A DNA stretch of 64,000 nt from Paratinospora sagittata. Taxonomy: Eukaryota; Streptophyta; Magnoliopsida; Ranunculales; Menispermaceae. Of the stretch, positions 24,500 to 36,058 are shown piece after piece. The stretch is from assembly GCA_035771175.1 (NCBI GenBank), contig CM069602.1:12175116-12239115 (forward strand). The letters are read 5' to 3'. The position numbers were made by a program, and so were the translations under genes. The notes under the pieces were generated by a model that searched no databases, was not told where the DNA came from, and saw only the letters and a program-made list of their open reading frames with translations. Each line of letters opens with the position of its first letter. Positions within the stretch are counted from its first letter, which is position 1.

Positions 24500-26120
24500 A
24501 AATTAAAAAAGATGTTCGGCACTGATTTGACTCAATAGATGAAAAATTAGATGCATCAGATTTTTCATTTATAATGAACTGCACCATTACCTGATCTAAA
24601 AAGGATTGTTATGAATTAGCAAAATCGACGAGGTTGTAGTAGTATAGTAACAGTTCCAAATTTTAGCAAAATGTCTTTAGTTTGCAAGTTTCATTCTTTT
24701 TTTTTGTGTTTTCTGTTTTATACATCATTAATCAAAAGCTTGTTTTGCATACAAAAATGGGATTTTTTGTTTTTTTTCAGCCAACAAAAACTGGGATTTA
24801 AATTATAAGCTAATGGCGCCAGTCATTATATTACCACTGAGAGTTTTTGAAGACATAAAGGTAGAAGGATTTGACAAATATCAACATCTGTCATTGATCT
24901 AAACTATTGGCACCTAGTGGGCATTTTCATCTGTGCACTAGGTGCAAAGAAGGGACATGGATTATTCTGTAAGACACCCATGTAACATTAAACATTAATT
25001 ATGCATCTTTTATGAGTTTAGAACTTAATAATATAGTTGCACTTGTAATTATTTAAATTAGTATTTTTTTATTTTTAAACTGATGGTTATTACTTGTTAT
25101 AGGGAATTGAATTGAGTAGCTGAAAGAAAAGGGCAAGAGTGGGAACACAGAGTACTTGGTCACTGACACTGCACCCTTAAATACTGGCAGGAAAGGAGGC
25201 CCTCGTGACACTGCACCCACCCCAGCAAACAGGTCAAGGAAGCTCACTTTTACTTAAAAGATTTGAAAGAGAAACGGTAGGAACCCTTAACTTCAAATTG
25301 GGTCACTCTACCAACCCAACCAAACCATAACCACATTCACGAGATACTGCATTGCTCCAACTTGACTCTATCTTCTACGGTGTTTGCTCTGCTTTAGGGG
25401 AGGTTGGTTGAGGGTCACTTGACTTTACGGGTATTGTGGGATCTTATTAGGAAAAGAGTCGGTTGGATTTAACAGATGGGTATACTTTTCTTATCTTGAC
25501 GGGACTTCTAACACACCATATTGGTTAGCCTTTAAGCTATGGTTTTAATTTTTTCTCCCAGTCAATCTATTACTGTGTTATGTATATGTGTATATATATA
25601 TTTTTAAAGTTTTTGTATGTTAAGACTTAGTAGTAACTTTACAAAATTAATTCACCCATTATCATTTAATATCTGATGTAGTAGTTTCAAGGGTCTATCA
25701 TATTATATATAAGTTGTTAAAAATGAAAAGATAAACCATTACAACCATAAATCCTCTTGAAAGTGCAGTTTAGATTACTGAGCAATGAAGGGTGTTTATC
25801 ATCAAGTGTCAAATGGTACACAACTAAAAAGGGTGTTGGAATTTACTGATGATTCTTTTGAAATAATTCATTAATCCTCCCTTTGTTATTTAATTTCATT
25901 AAAAAGTTAGTCCACGTGTAAGAAGTTAAAGCATAGAATCTAGATGATCTCCGGCTTCAGAAGGAGTACAAGATTGAAATTCAGGCTTTTATGAAGGAAA
26001 ATATATGCAAGCCTATAATGATAGATACAGATCCTTAGGCTAGGCGGCTTATTGGTCCTTTGGTTTAGCAACCCCCCATGCAATGTCAAATCCAAACAGA
26101 TTACAGAAAGCCCCTCAAAA
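24500..26120. other. AT-rich intergenic DNA upstream of MIR169
   Basis: No gene seen. It holds one perfect 10-bp inverted repeat (24910-24919 with 24936-24945, GCACCTAGTG) around a 16-nt loop. Sequence from about 26120 rightward is probably the MIR169 promoter. Confidence 0.45.
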
Positions 26121-26127
26121 CACACTC

Positions 26128-26136
26128 TTTATAACC
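26128..26136 (+). promoter_or_regulatory. Candidate TATA box for the MIR169 primary transcript
   Basis: TTTATAACC lies about 520 bp before the mature miRNA and is followed by a leader-like CT-rich stretch (26160-26260). Position and composition fit a Pol II start near 26160; no experimental support is available. Confidence 0.4.
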
Positions 26137-26627
26137 GCTGGTTCTTATCCCAATTGGGGACCAAACCCTAGCAGATCTAAGCTCCATTAATAACCCCATT
26201 CTCTTCTTCTTTATAGCCACTTGCAACCCTTTTTTATCCTTCTTCAAATCCCATTTGTTCAAGTCCTGTCAACAGGGTTTTCAGGCCAATGGGGGTGGTT
26301 GATCTCCTGCTGTTCCTTTGCCTTAGAACCACAACAATAGTAATAAAAATAATCATGAGGAGATCATGTTTTGTATCTGTGTTTCTTCAACTGGGGATGT
26401 AAAATATTCTTTTCTCCTTTGGGAAAGATCATGCTTCAGGCTTCATGTGTGGGTTTTTGGGATAGTCTGTGATCTGCGTTGGATTGGTTGGAATGTCTGT
26501 TTTACTTTCGAGGGAATGAAATATGCTAGCTGATCATGGAATATAGATTACTATACCACTTGATAGTGATGTTTTTTTCTTTTTTTATATATAAAGATAG
26601 ACAATAAATTCATCTAAAATCTTGCAT

Positions 26628-26935
26628 GGTGGAAGGAGGTTTTCTGGTGCAGCCAAGGATGACTTGCCGGCAAGCTTTTTAATCTTTCATTTTTCATGGA
26701 TCCTTCTTTGCTGCTGCATCTGTTAATTAAAAGGATTTTTCATTTTTGATGTACCGTGACATATCATAGGCACTAAAAGCTTTTCTTTATTTTATGTATG
26801 TGACTCGTGGTAATATGCTAATAATGTGCAATATATGAAAGAAATTATTTTTCATGAGTTGGGTCTCATTTATTATGCGTAAAGAAGCCCATCGGCAAGT
26901 GGTCTTTGGCTATATCTGTGCTTCGTTCTCTCATG
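26628..26935 (+). ncRNA. MIR169: MIR169 precursor (mature miR169b/c type)
   Basis: The 21-mer at 26650-26670 is identical to miR169b/c, the plant microRNA that guides cleavage of NF-YA (CCAAT-binding factor) mRNAs. On the 3' arm, 26891-26911 is its near complement, with the few mismatches usual for a miRNA* strand, and pairing continues into the adjoining AAGCTTTTT/AAAGAAGCCC flanks. The miRNA is on the 5' arm, as in the family. The loop is long (about 220 nt), which some MIR169 members tolerate. The precursor borders are approximate. No protein-coding frame overlaps the hairpin. Confidence 0.92.
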
Positions 26936-26939
26936 CTAG

Positions 26940-28400
26940 ATCTACGATGATGATGGTGATGATTATGGTAGGAGGTGATCATTAGTGCAATGGAGATGAG
27001 GGTTGACAAGGTGAGATATTAGCTATATATTTTGAAAGTATGACGGGCTTAATTATTATTGAATCTTCTGCTTTAGAAACCTGAATGGGTGTTAGTTTTT
27101 TCTGTCTAATTTCCTCATTGTCACATGAGATATCATTTGCAGTTTTTAACATCTCTTATTGTCTGATTGCTAGGTGCAGTGCAGGACTAGAAGTTGCACG
27201 CTGCTTTTCTGTGAATATTGATAGATAATACCTTCGAGGATTAGTATTAGTAATCCTATTAATGTTGGTTTCATAACTGCAAATTAATTAAATGACGTAG
27301 GAAACAGTTGGAGATCTTCCATTATCTAATTTTCTTCTTGACTCTAGGTGCATTATTATGTTATTTTATGATTTATTTAGCCCACACTTCAAGGCCCTGA
27401 TTTGGGAGGGAGCTTACAAGATTTTTGATTAACATTCTTAACATATTGTTAAATATTTATTATATGCTAAAGATGCAAACAAAAGGTGGGCATTATTCAT
27501 GCTATTTTTAATTTTTGATTGAAATTTTATAGTGAAGCTAACTTTTCTTATGTGTTTGATATATAATGGAGGTTCTTGTAACAAAACTTTTGCTTTAACA
27601 TGCAGGTGTCTGGACTATAGGGACTCTCTGTCTGTCTGTGTCTACCATTGATGTGATGGTTGAACTTTCTGGGATTGTGTTGATGTGTATTTAACGGAGC
27701 TAGTCTTTCTTAGTAAATGCTTTTGGGCTGTTGTTGGATCACTCTAGCAAAACAAAGACAAAGCAAATGTGAAGATTTGGCAACCTTGCACACCGACCTT
27801 TTTGTTGACTTTTTCTCTTGTTTCTAAATACAGGGCTAGTAGGGTGCAATGATGCAATCAGCTGATTTTGAAATAGATTGGAAGAAGTGACAAGTAGGTA
27901 GGATTCTGTGTTGTTATCTGATTTTTTAATCCTTCCCTGATGTGACTACTCACTGTATAGCAATCCTCTTGGCTACAAGATTTTGATGTATAACTTTAAT
28001 AATTTTTCCAATAGTTTTGAGTGTTCCCTCCCCCAATTTGGCTAGTGCTACAGAGTTTAGCTTCCCTCAGAAAATAGTTAACTGTGGTATTTGGTATATT
28101 TATTGAATGGAAACTAACAATAAGTGGAGAAACACACACAAATTTGAGCTTATTGACATGGGTATCTTTTGTTTTTTCAGGTTGATTTATTTGAAAAATA
28201 AAAATGCAATCTTTAATCACTGTCAAACAATTCTGCTTGGTAAAGTAATGATGATAGAACTTGTTGAATTTTATTATAATTACCTTGCACTTAACAACAA
28301 TCAGCTCTAAACTTAGGCTGCTTTTGGTTTGTTTTGGTTTATAATTTGAAAATTTGAAAACATAGAAAACGATTGGGTGGTTGAAATTTAAAAACAGTTT
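26940..28400. other. 3' flank of MIR169, no further gene recognised
   Basis: It probably includes the 3' part of the primary miRNA transcript; candidate splice signals are present (TGCAG|GTGTCTGG near 27605) but no exon structure could be fixed. No second miRNA of a well-known family was seen. Confidence 0.4.
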
Positions 28401-28439
28401 TATAAAAATTTTAAAGAAAATATGCTGTTATAGTGAAAT

Positions 28440-29040
28440 GATAAAATGTCATATTGGAAGTCTAGTAAAATTTTTCTTCAATCTTACTCTCCGTTATTGG
28501 ATGGTCTTCAATGTTTCTGGTCGTCACAATCATTCCACAACTAAGGAATGGAATTTGTTCTTCTTAACAGCAATTTGGATTATTTGGAATTCTGGAAATC
28601 GTGAAATTTTTCAAGGGAAAAGGAGTTCTATTTTGGTTATTCATCTTCAAATTAAAGCTCTGCTTTTCAAGACCCAGATTTGGAGCGGCTCACATGTTCT
28701 CCACGTTTAGTGTTTTGAAATCCTCCTTCAATTAATTTTCTTAAGTTGAATACTGATGGTGCAGCCGAAGGAAATCTAGGTTTGGCGAGTTTTGGTGGTT
28801 TAATTCGAAGCAGTAACAGTGCTTGGAACTAGCTTGGGAGTTACATGTTGATAGTCTGGTTGTAGAGACAAGATTCCTCAGTGGCTATTGCTCTTACTTC
28901 TGATGTTCTCTTTAGTGGAACATCCACTTGCAAGTCTTCTTCATGATTGCCGAGAATATCTTGGGCGTTTTTGGGCTTACTCTGTATGTAGTCCACACAC
29001 TTCGTGAAGGCAATCAGTGGGCGGCGGCTTAATTTCCCTT
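28440..29040 (+). mobile_element. Decayed LINE fragment: linker and RNase H domain
   Basis: Plus-strand translation shows AIWIIWNSGNREIF, the stretch between zf-RVT and RNase H in plant LINEs. It is followed by LNTDGAAEGN..FGGLIR (RNase H start with the catalytic-Asp region), then HPLASLLHDCREYL and REGNQWAAA (RNase H end). Stops and frame changes interrupt it, and no reverse transcriptase precedes it, so it is a 3' remnant of an L1-type element different from the large one at 38-49 kb. Confidence 0.75.
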
Positions 29041-29392
29041 AATTTTTGGGTTGTATATTGGTTTTTAGATTATGAACCAACCTTAGCCTTAATTTCCCTT
29101 AATTGCCTTACTACTGGGTCAGGACGTGCTTTGATTATTCAATACATCTAAGCTTTTTTCTACTACCATCTCAATTCATATCAGAGTACTTGTGAGGAAG
29201 GAATCCAATTCAAATGTTCTTAATTAATAGAGATTGAAATGAAACTTTTATTAGATTTGGGAACTAATAACACAACACCCAACTGCAAAATTCAACATAG
29301 AAAATTTGATTCAGAATTCAAAAAGAAAACTCATGATTCACTTTTGTAAATTAAGGCTATTACATGGGGAACTAGAGGATGAAATTAATCAA

Positions 29393-29554
29393 TCAGAGGG
29401 AAATAAAACCTTCTTTAACAAGAAGACCAAACATTAGAACAAGGAAGCCTATGGCAACGCACTGGGTGCTTGAGACTATGGTCTGTGTATACGCTGAAAA
29501 CGTTATAGCTGCACCAACCAATCCAATCAGGAAAGCAGTCAGGTTCTGACCCAT
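29393..29554 (-). CDS. Small two-helix membrane protein, 53 aa
   Basis: From the ATG at 29554 the frame encodes a 53-residue protein starting MGQNLTAF and ending VKEGFISL, with two hydrophobic spans (about residues 5-22 and 32-48). An acceptor (CTCTTTCAG|AACAAAGGG, near 29596) lies just upstream of the ATG and removes the frame's 5' extension. A matching leader exon probably ends at a donor CACG|GTATCA near 29735. I cannot name it; it looks like a conserved plant small membrane protein but no family function is claimed. Confidence 0.55.
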   Translation of the reverse strand: MGQNLTAFLIGLVGAAITFSAYTQTIVSSTQCVAIGFLVLMFGLLVKEGFISL

Positions 29555-29839
29555 TTGTTTCTTTGTGTTCTTCCTTGAGCTTTTTCCCTTTGTTCTGAAA
29601 GAGAAGATCAAAAGCACCAAAATCTCTATGGTTTAATTGTCAAAAAGCTTTCTGATTAAGAAGATCTTCTCCAAAAACCCAGAAATCAACTTCTTCAGGG
29701 AAGAATCTTGGATAATAAAAATGGGTTTTTGATACCGTGAAACATGTAGTCTTTGAGGGACAGGGCAAGCTGCAGTTGACTTTGTGTTTTTGAAATGGCT
29801 TTAGTGATGATCCCTATCTTTGAAGGATACTACTAACAG

Positions 29840-32110
29840 ACTAATATTTCTTTATTGTCATTCTCCACTGCTCTGACCGTGTCTTTCTGTTTTTGCATTA
29901 TATAATCAGTCTAATTTTTGTATTACAAGATCAAATTTATTTCTAACAATTTTTTTTATTTTTATTTTTCAATTTCTGTGTTCTGATTTTGCTATTTAAA
30001 TGATCAATCTAATCAATTTTGAAGTATCGTTATTGATGAACTTAGTTAGGATGAACCTTTGTTAATATGGTGAATACCTTAATAAGGACATGCTTTAAAG
30101 GGATGTTAAAGCCTTATTCATAATTTAGCACGGGACTCACAATATACTTTGGACACTAAGATGATACAAAATTAGGTCCTAAAACTTAAACTTTTAAATG
30201 AAAGACAATTTCTTTATTACCCTTAGTGAATTTTGATTATTACTCGTGAATATGGATAAGTAGGGAAGTTATCACCTAGCCAAGAGGCATTAAATAATAG
30301 TTCAAGTTTGCTTAACATTACCGAAATTTATATATATATGTACACAAACGTGCACATGCTTTCCATGTAAAAAATAAAATAAAAATCAATACCATTATGA
30401 CAACATCAACATTGTGTTTGTTCAGAAAATTGTTATACTCGATCGAAATACAAAATTAACAAACAAAAAAATATGATTGAATTGTAGAAGTAATTTTAAA
30501 AAAAACAAATAAAAATAAAAATAAAAGGGTTGGTGGAGAAATATTATGGCTGGCGAACATGATAAAAAAAGTGATTGAATTATAATATAGAAATAGTTAA
30601 AAAAATAAAATAAAAACAAGTTGTTGGCGAAAAGAGCGGAATAAGAACTGAAAGAAGAAGAATAAGAAGAAGAAGTTGCAAGCTAGACAGGACAGAAGAA
30701 GAAGAGGGAGTCGTCGGCCACAGAATTGCCGTCGCTGAATTTTTATTTGAAATCGCGGTTCTCTTGACACTTTAGGGTTTTGAATTGTGATAAAATTTAC
30801 GGGATCGCAGTCGCCGAATTTCGTCACCAGTCACCAGATTGTCGTTGTCAAATTTCTTATATTAAATAAAAATTATAATATAAATTAATCAATAATATAT
30901 TAAAATTTAAATAAATTTATGATATAATAAATAATTTTTTATTATTATTATAAAGCACAATCAATATTCGATATAATTATTATATATAAATATTATTTTT
31001 AAGTTCACTTATTTTTATAGTATGAAGTGGAGATTTTAAATTGAAAATATTTTATCTTTAAAATAAAACTAAAATAAGAGGTTTGACTAGTTACGAAACA
31101 ATATATTTAAAATAAGCTCTTATTTGAACAAAAAAAAAAGATCTTATTAAAATAGAGTTAAAAAAAAAGTAGAGCAAAATTTTTTTGAGGTAAAAAAAAA
31201 TACTATGTAAGTATTTTTGTTCAAACTTTGAGGCTCCCAATAATTTAATTAAAAAAAATTTAAAAAATGAGTTAAAAATAAGCTCAAAATTCTCTTGAGA
31301 AAAAATAAACTCATTATTATCTACAACCATCAAAGGGTCGACTACCATCAAAAGTCCATCAGTTAATATGTATATATATATATGTGTGTCCTCAAAATTT
31401 GGGGACTCGGGGCTGTTGCCCTGTGGGTCAGGCTGGACCTACCAAGGAGCAAACTCTAATGACGGAAGACACTCAAGGCCCGTTTGGCAGCCCAAATAAG
31501 ATAGGATTATGATGAAATAAGGGTATTTTTAACCCTTATCCTGTGTTTGGAGATGAGATAAGATGGGATAGAATAAATTTTTTTCCACCTCACCCTCCTA
31601 ATTTCTTTTTTTAAAAAGAAATAAAAAAATATTAACCCTGATTTTGGGCAAAAATGGTTTTGATTTTTTTTATTCTTTATTGTATAAGTTTAATATAATT
31701 TTTTAAAAAATTAAGTTATAAAAATATTTAATTATTTTTTTAATTTTAATTTTTAACACATTTTAAATATAAAATTATATTATTTTTAATTTTATAATAA
31801 TTTATTTTATTTAATTTTATCTTATAAAAATAATCTTATTTTATTTCACATGCCTAATAACTTTGGTGCACAAAGGCTCCGTAAACTTGAAGACATGAGT
31901 CAAACTCATGTCGATACAAGCTGTAACAACTTCGCATGTTATGCTGGGGGTAAATTGAATTTCTACATAAACCTTTAGAAAAAGAAGACTTCCCAAGAAA
32001 ACAATATGTTTTATGGATATCAAACATAAAAATCCGGGCTCTATTGGACTGCAAAAGGCAAAGAATCCCAATTTGTTTCAGTTGCAACAGAGATTGAGAG
32101 AGCTGTACGT
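29840..32110. other. AT-rich intergenic DNA with simple repeats
   Basis: No gene is seen. The segment 30640-30840 is purine-rich then GC-richer (GTCGTCGGCCACAG, ATCGCAGTCGCCG) and may be old retroelement debris. A left-end-like GGCCCGTTTGGCAG at 31488 suggests a MITE, but its right end was not found. Confidence 0.4.
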
Positions 32111-32115
32111 TTGAT

Positions 32116-32349
32116 ATGGGAGAGAGATCAGTTACAGCAAATACAAGAGGAGTAGATGAGAAGAAACCCCAGAATTTCCTGCAACCAACTTCTTCTTATT
32201 CAACCAAATCTCTACCCACAAACACAACAATCCTATCTTCTTCATTTTCAGGTTTGTCCTTACCCTTCAATCTTCTCCACCAAATATATCTTCTTTGCTG
32301 TAGAACCTTCACGTTTAAAAAAACTAAAAGCATCAAATCCAAGTTATAA
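32116..32349 (+). CDS. Overlapping upstream ORF at the PPR gene start, 77 codons
   Basis: An ATG 40 nt before the PPR ATG opens a 77-codon frame that overlaps the PPR start in another frame. Its product (MGERSVTANTRGVDEKKPQN onward) is Ser/Thr-rich. It could be a translational uORF, or part of the genuine N-terminus if a small intron or sequence error joins the frames. I favour a uORF or chance ORF. Confidence 0.25.
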   Translation: MGERSVTANTRGVDEKKPQNFLQPTSSYSTKSLPTNTTILSSSFSGLSLPFNLLHQIYLLCCRTFTFKKTKSIKSKL

Positions 32350-35300
32350 ATTCCCCTTCTTTAGCATATATGAATCCTTTTGTACAAATCAAACTTTCCC
32401 ATGTTCTGGTGAAAAACCCAGATGTTCTTCTGGTTCTATAGATGAAACCAACAATACCCAGAAAAAATTTACTCACATTAGCCCTTCTCGTATTGTACAA
32501 TCAGTTATTTCAAGATGTTCATACCTTTGGGAGAGCAAGAAAAGTGATAGCTTTTCTGAGGTTTCTCGTCAGAGCATTCTTCTAAAGCTTTCTGATATAT
32601 CTCCTGAGTTAATACGTAAGTTTTGGAGGGTTTCTTCTTTGAAGCCTGAAGATGTTCTTGAAATATTACTTGGTTTTGATTTTGTGTGTGGAAACCCTGC
32701 AATTGAAGCAAGAAAGGTGGGAACTTTGTGGAGATTGTTCAATTGGGCTTCTGAACAAAATGAGAATTTTGAGAATGTATTTGAATCCTATGAAATCATG
32801 GCATCCATGCTTACCCGAGTCGGTTTGCTTCGTGAAGCTGAATCCTTGGTTCGAAACATGGGAAATAGGGGGCTTTTATTGGATAGTCATGAAATTTATA
32901 GTAAGATAATTGAAGGGCATGCCAATGGCAGAGAGTTGGAGGATTCAATTTCTATGTTCAATTGGACGAGGAGTCGAGGTTTAGTGCCATCTCAGTTGTG
33001 TTATCGAGCTCTTTTCGGTCTGTTGATTCGAACGAATAAGACCCAAATGGCTTATCGTGTTTGTAAGGATATGATTGAGGTGGGAATTGGATTGAGCAAT
33101 GTAGAAACGGTTAGTTATGAATGTCTCATTAGGTTACTCTGCAAGGAAGGGAAGGTTCAGGAAGCAAGAAGTTTGGTTAAGAAAGGTATGGCTTCTGGAT
33201 TTGAGCCCAGTCGCGCAGTTCTAAATGCAATCACTGATGGGTACTGTGAGAAGAGAGATTTCGAAGACCTTTTGATGTTTTTGAGAGAAATTAACTCTGT
33301 ACCTGATGCTTCTGTTTGCAATAAGGTTTTGTTGTCTCAATGTGGGAAATTTGGTACAGAAGAAGCATACTTGTTCATGCAAGAATTGGAGCTTTTGGGC
33401 TTTAGGCCTGATGAAATAACTTTTGGGATCTTCGTAAGTTCAAGTTGTCGAGAGGGGAAGCTGAAAGATGCTTTTATTTATCTATCTGAAATTCTGTCCA
33501 GGCAACTCAAACCTGATATACATTCTTACAATGCCCTTATCAGTGGGATGTTTAAGAAGGGTATGTGGGAACAAGCTCGGGATGTGTGTGATGATATGCT
33601 TGAGAGAGGCATAAAGCCTGAGATATCTACTTTCAGAGTTCTCTTGGCAGGTAATTGTAAATTTAGACGATTTGATGAGGTGAAGGCTGTTATTGGGGAA
33701 ATGATAGACCATGGTTTGGTTCAGATATCTCCATTAGTGGATCCTCTTTCCAAAGCATTTTCATTTTTGGGGTTTGATCCATTGGCCGTGAAGTTGAAGA
33801 GGGATAATGATGCTGGACTTTGGAAAGCAGAGTTCTTTGATACTCTCGGGAATGGTCTTTATTTAGATACAGATCTCGATGCGTATGAGAAGACACTAAT
33901 GCGGGTTTTAGATGATGCAATGTATCTTGATTATAATGCCCTGATATTAAAGGAATGCGATCATGGTGATATAGAAACTGCATTGATGATGAAAGAAAAT
34001 ATGGTTTATTGTGGGCAGAAGCTCTCATTTTCAGCCTTCTCAAGACTGGTGAAACGTCTCTCTAATTGTCGTTCTCGTGCTAGGAAAGCTATTGGTCTTT
34101 TGGAGGAAATGCCCGAAATTGCTCAGCATCTACACCATGGAACTCTAAATTTGCTTATTCGAGTTATGTGTAAGAAAGGTGTCCCACTAAAGGGAAAATT
34201 AGTGCTAGACTGGCTGCTCCAAAGGGATATGCCTGTTGAGAATGAGACATACACAGCACTAATCATGGGTTTACACAAGGAAGGAAGCCCTAAAGAATTT
34301 TTGGAATGCTGGGAACTTGCTTGCAAAGATAAATGGTTGCCGCAGGTGAAAGATTGTAAAACTATTGTATCATGTTTATGCCTTCAAGGAATGCTCGAAG
34401 AAGTTCTTCAACTTCTTAGGAGCATGTTAGAAACTCATACACATATGATTTCAGACATTAGTGACGTGTTTCTTGAACAGCTCTGTGATGGTGGATTTAC
34501 CAGCATTGGGCAGTTTTTTGTGGAAGAAGTTCTAGAACATGGTTGGGTCTTGAATCATACAGCTTACAGAAACCTAATGAGAGGGTTTCTCAAGGAGAAA
34601 AGATACGAGGAAGCATTAAGAATACTTGATGCTATGCTAAAGAAGAACCTGGCTCCGTCTTTAGATGTTTATAATATGTTAATTCCTCAGCTCTGCAGGT
34701 TCAATAGATTGGATAAAGCTATGGCTTTAAAGGAGATCATGTTGCAGAATGAGGCAGAAGCACGGCATCTTCTCTATAATGTTCTACTTAATGGCTTATG
34801 TAGGATACGGCAAATCGATCCAGCAATTCTCCTATTTCGAGAAATAATGGCGAATGGGATCTCCCCAGATGCTGATACTTATAACTCGATGATTCTTGTG
34901 TATTGTCAAGATAATAATTCTCCAAGAGAAGTATTGGAGCTACTTGGTATAATGGTAAAAAATAATTTCAACCTCTCGATCTCAAGTTACCGTAGTCTAG
35001 TGAGCCTGATGTGCTTGCAGGGTCGGGTGTTTCATGCATTGAGGCTGAAAGACTTTATGCTGAGTGAAACTGGAATTCAATTCCTCGTCATTTATAACAT
35101 TTTAATCTTTCGTCTGCTTCAGTCAGGGAACAGTGCACTTGTTTCAGAACTTCTAGATGAAATGCTAGGGAAGAACTTGGTACTTGATGAATTCACTTAC
35201 AATTTTCTAATTTGTGGTTTCTGTAAGTGTGAAAATGTCTCAAGATCAATGGAGTTCCTTGAGACTATGAGTGATAATAATCTTACACCAAGCAATCGAA

Positions 35301-36058
35301 GCTTAAGGACAGTTATTAAGCACTTGTGTGATCACAGGAATCCTGAAAAAGCATTGGAATTGAGTAGGTTAATGGAGTTGAGAGGTTGGGTCCACGAGTC
35401 AACCGTTCAAAATGTAATAGTTGGGTGCTTGCTTTTTCACGGGCGTGTTCAGGAAGCAGAGGACTATCTACATCGAATGGAAGGAAGTGGTCTAATCCCC
35501 AAAAATATCAATTATGACAGTCTAATTAAACGGTTTTCTTGGAATGGAAGGCTAAACACTGCTGTTGATCTTGTCAACACGATGTTGAAGAAAGGAAGAC
35601 TCCCAAATCCTACAAGTTATGATTCTGTAATCCAGGGATTTTGTGCCCACAAAGCAGTAGACAAAGCACTTGATTTCCACATGGAAATGCTGGTTAGGGG
35701 CTTCACACCATGCGTAAAGTCGTGGGATATGCTTATTTATGGCCTATGTGCCAATGAGCGAGCTGCTGAATCGGAGAGGCTATTGGACTCTATGATTTTG
35801 TTAGGTCTAAATCCAACGCGAAATATATTCCAGTCTGTGATCAACAGGTACTACTCAGAGAATAATCTGAACAAGGCGTCGGAGCTTTTACATAAGATGC
35901 AACAGAATGGGTACGTGCCAGATTTCAGGACTCATTGGACGCTCATAAGCAACTTAAGCAATGCTACGGAGAAGGAAAGTGGTAATGGTGGAGGTTTTCT
36001 GTCGAATCTTCTATCTCGTAGTGGGTTTAATTGGAAGAAAGATTCTAAGGGTACCTAA
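32156..36058 (+). CDS. Pentatricopeptide repeat protein, P class, 1300 aa (At5g15280-like)
   Basis: An intronless 1300-codon frame. After about 150 residues without repeats come many tandem 35-residue helical hairpins with the usual P-class look, for example DIHSYNALISGMFKKGMWEQ and SYDSVIQGFCAHKAVDKALD. No E, E+ or DYW tail follows. The block FDPLAVKLKRDNDAG..GLYLDTDLDAYE matches what I recall of Arabidopsis At5g15280, annotated as mitochondrial and about 1230 residues. P-class PPRs bind organelle RNA for processing, stability or translation; the specific target is unknown. The first ATG of the frame is used because the next in-frame Met is near residue 214. The N-terminus is Ser/Lys-rich, as in organelle transit peptides. 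Confidence 0.94.
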   Translation: MRRNPRISCNQLLLIQPNLYPQTQQSYLLHFQVCPYPSIFSTKYIFFAVEPSRLKKLKASNPSYKFPFFSIYESFCTNQTFPCSGEKPRCSSGSIDETNNTQKKFTHISPSRIVQSVISRCSYLWESKKSDSFSEVSRQSILLKLSDISPELIRKFWRVSSLKPEDVLEILLGFDFVCGNPAIEARKVGTLWRLFNWASEQNENFENVFESYEIMASMLTRVGLLREAESLVRNMGNRGLLLDSHEIYSKIIEGHANGRELEDSISMFNWTRSRGLVPSQLCYRALFGLLIRTNKTQMAYRVCKDMIEVGIGLSNVETVSYECLIRLLCKEGKVQEARSLVKKGMASGFEPSRAVLNAITDGYCEKRDFEDLLMFLREINSVPDASVCNKVLLSQCGKFGTEEAYLFMQELELLGFRPDEITFGIFVSSSCREGKLKDAFIYLSEILSRQLKPDIHSYNALISGMFKKGMWEQARDVCDDMLERGIKPEISTFRVLLAGNCKFRRFDEVKAVIGEMIDHGLVQISPLVDPLSKAFSFLGFDPLAVKLKRDNDAGLWKAEFFDTLGNGLYLDTDLDAYEKTLMRVLDDAMYLDYNALILKECDHGDIETALMMKENMVYCGQKLSFSAFSRLVKRLSNCRSRARKAIGLLEEMPEIAQHLHHGTLNLLIRVMCKKGVPLKGKLVLDWLLQRDMPVENETYTALIMGLHKEGSPKEFLECWELACKDKWLPQVKDCKTIVSCLCLQGMLEEVLQLLRSMLETHTHMISDISDVFLEQLCDGGFTSIGQFFVEEVLEHGWVLNHTAYRNLMRGFLKEKRYEEALRILDAMLKKNLAPSLDVYNMLIPQLCRFNRLDKAMALKEIMLQNEAEARHLLYNVLLNGLCRIRQIDPAILLFREIMANGISPDADTYNSMILVYCQDNNSPREVLELLGIMVKNNFNLSISSYRSLVSLMCLQGRVFHALRLKDFMLSETGIQFLVIYNILIFRLLQSGNSALVSELLDEMLGKNLVLDEFTYNFLICGFCKCENVSRSMEFLETMSDNNLTPSNRSLRTVIKHLCDHRNPEKALELSRLMELRGWVHESTVQNVIVGCLLFHGRVQEAEDYLHRMEGSGLIPKNINYDSLIKRFSWNGRLNTAVDLVNTMLKKGRLPNPTSYDSVIQGFCAHKAVDKALDFHMEMLVRGFTPCVKSWDMLIYGLCANERAAESERLLDSMILLGLNPTRNIFQSVINRYYSENNLNKASELLHKMQQNGYVPDFRTHWTLISNLSNATEKESGNGGGFLSNLLSRSGFNWKKDSKGT

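Noticed and set aside
31488..31860. MITE beginning GGCCCGTTTGGCAG
   Set aside because: The left end looks typical but no matching right terminal repeat or target duplication could be found.
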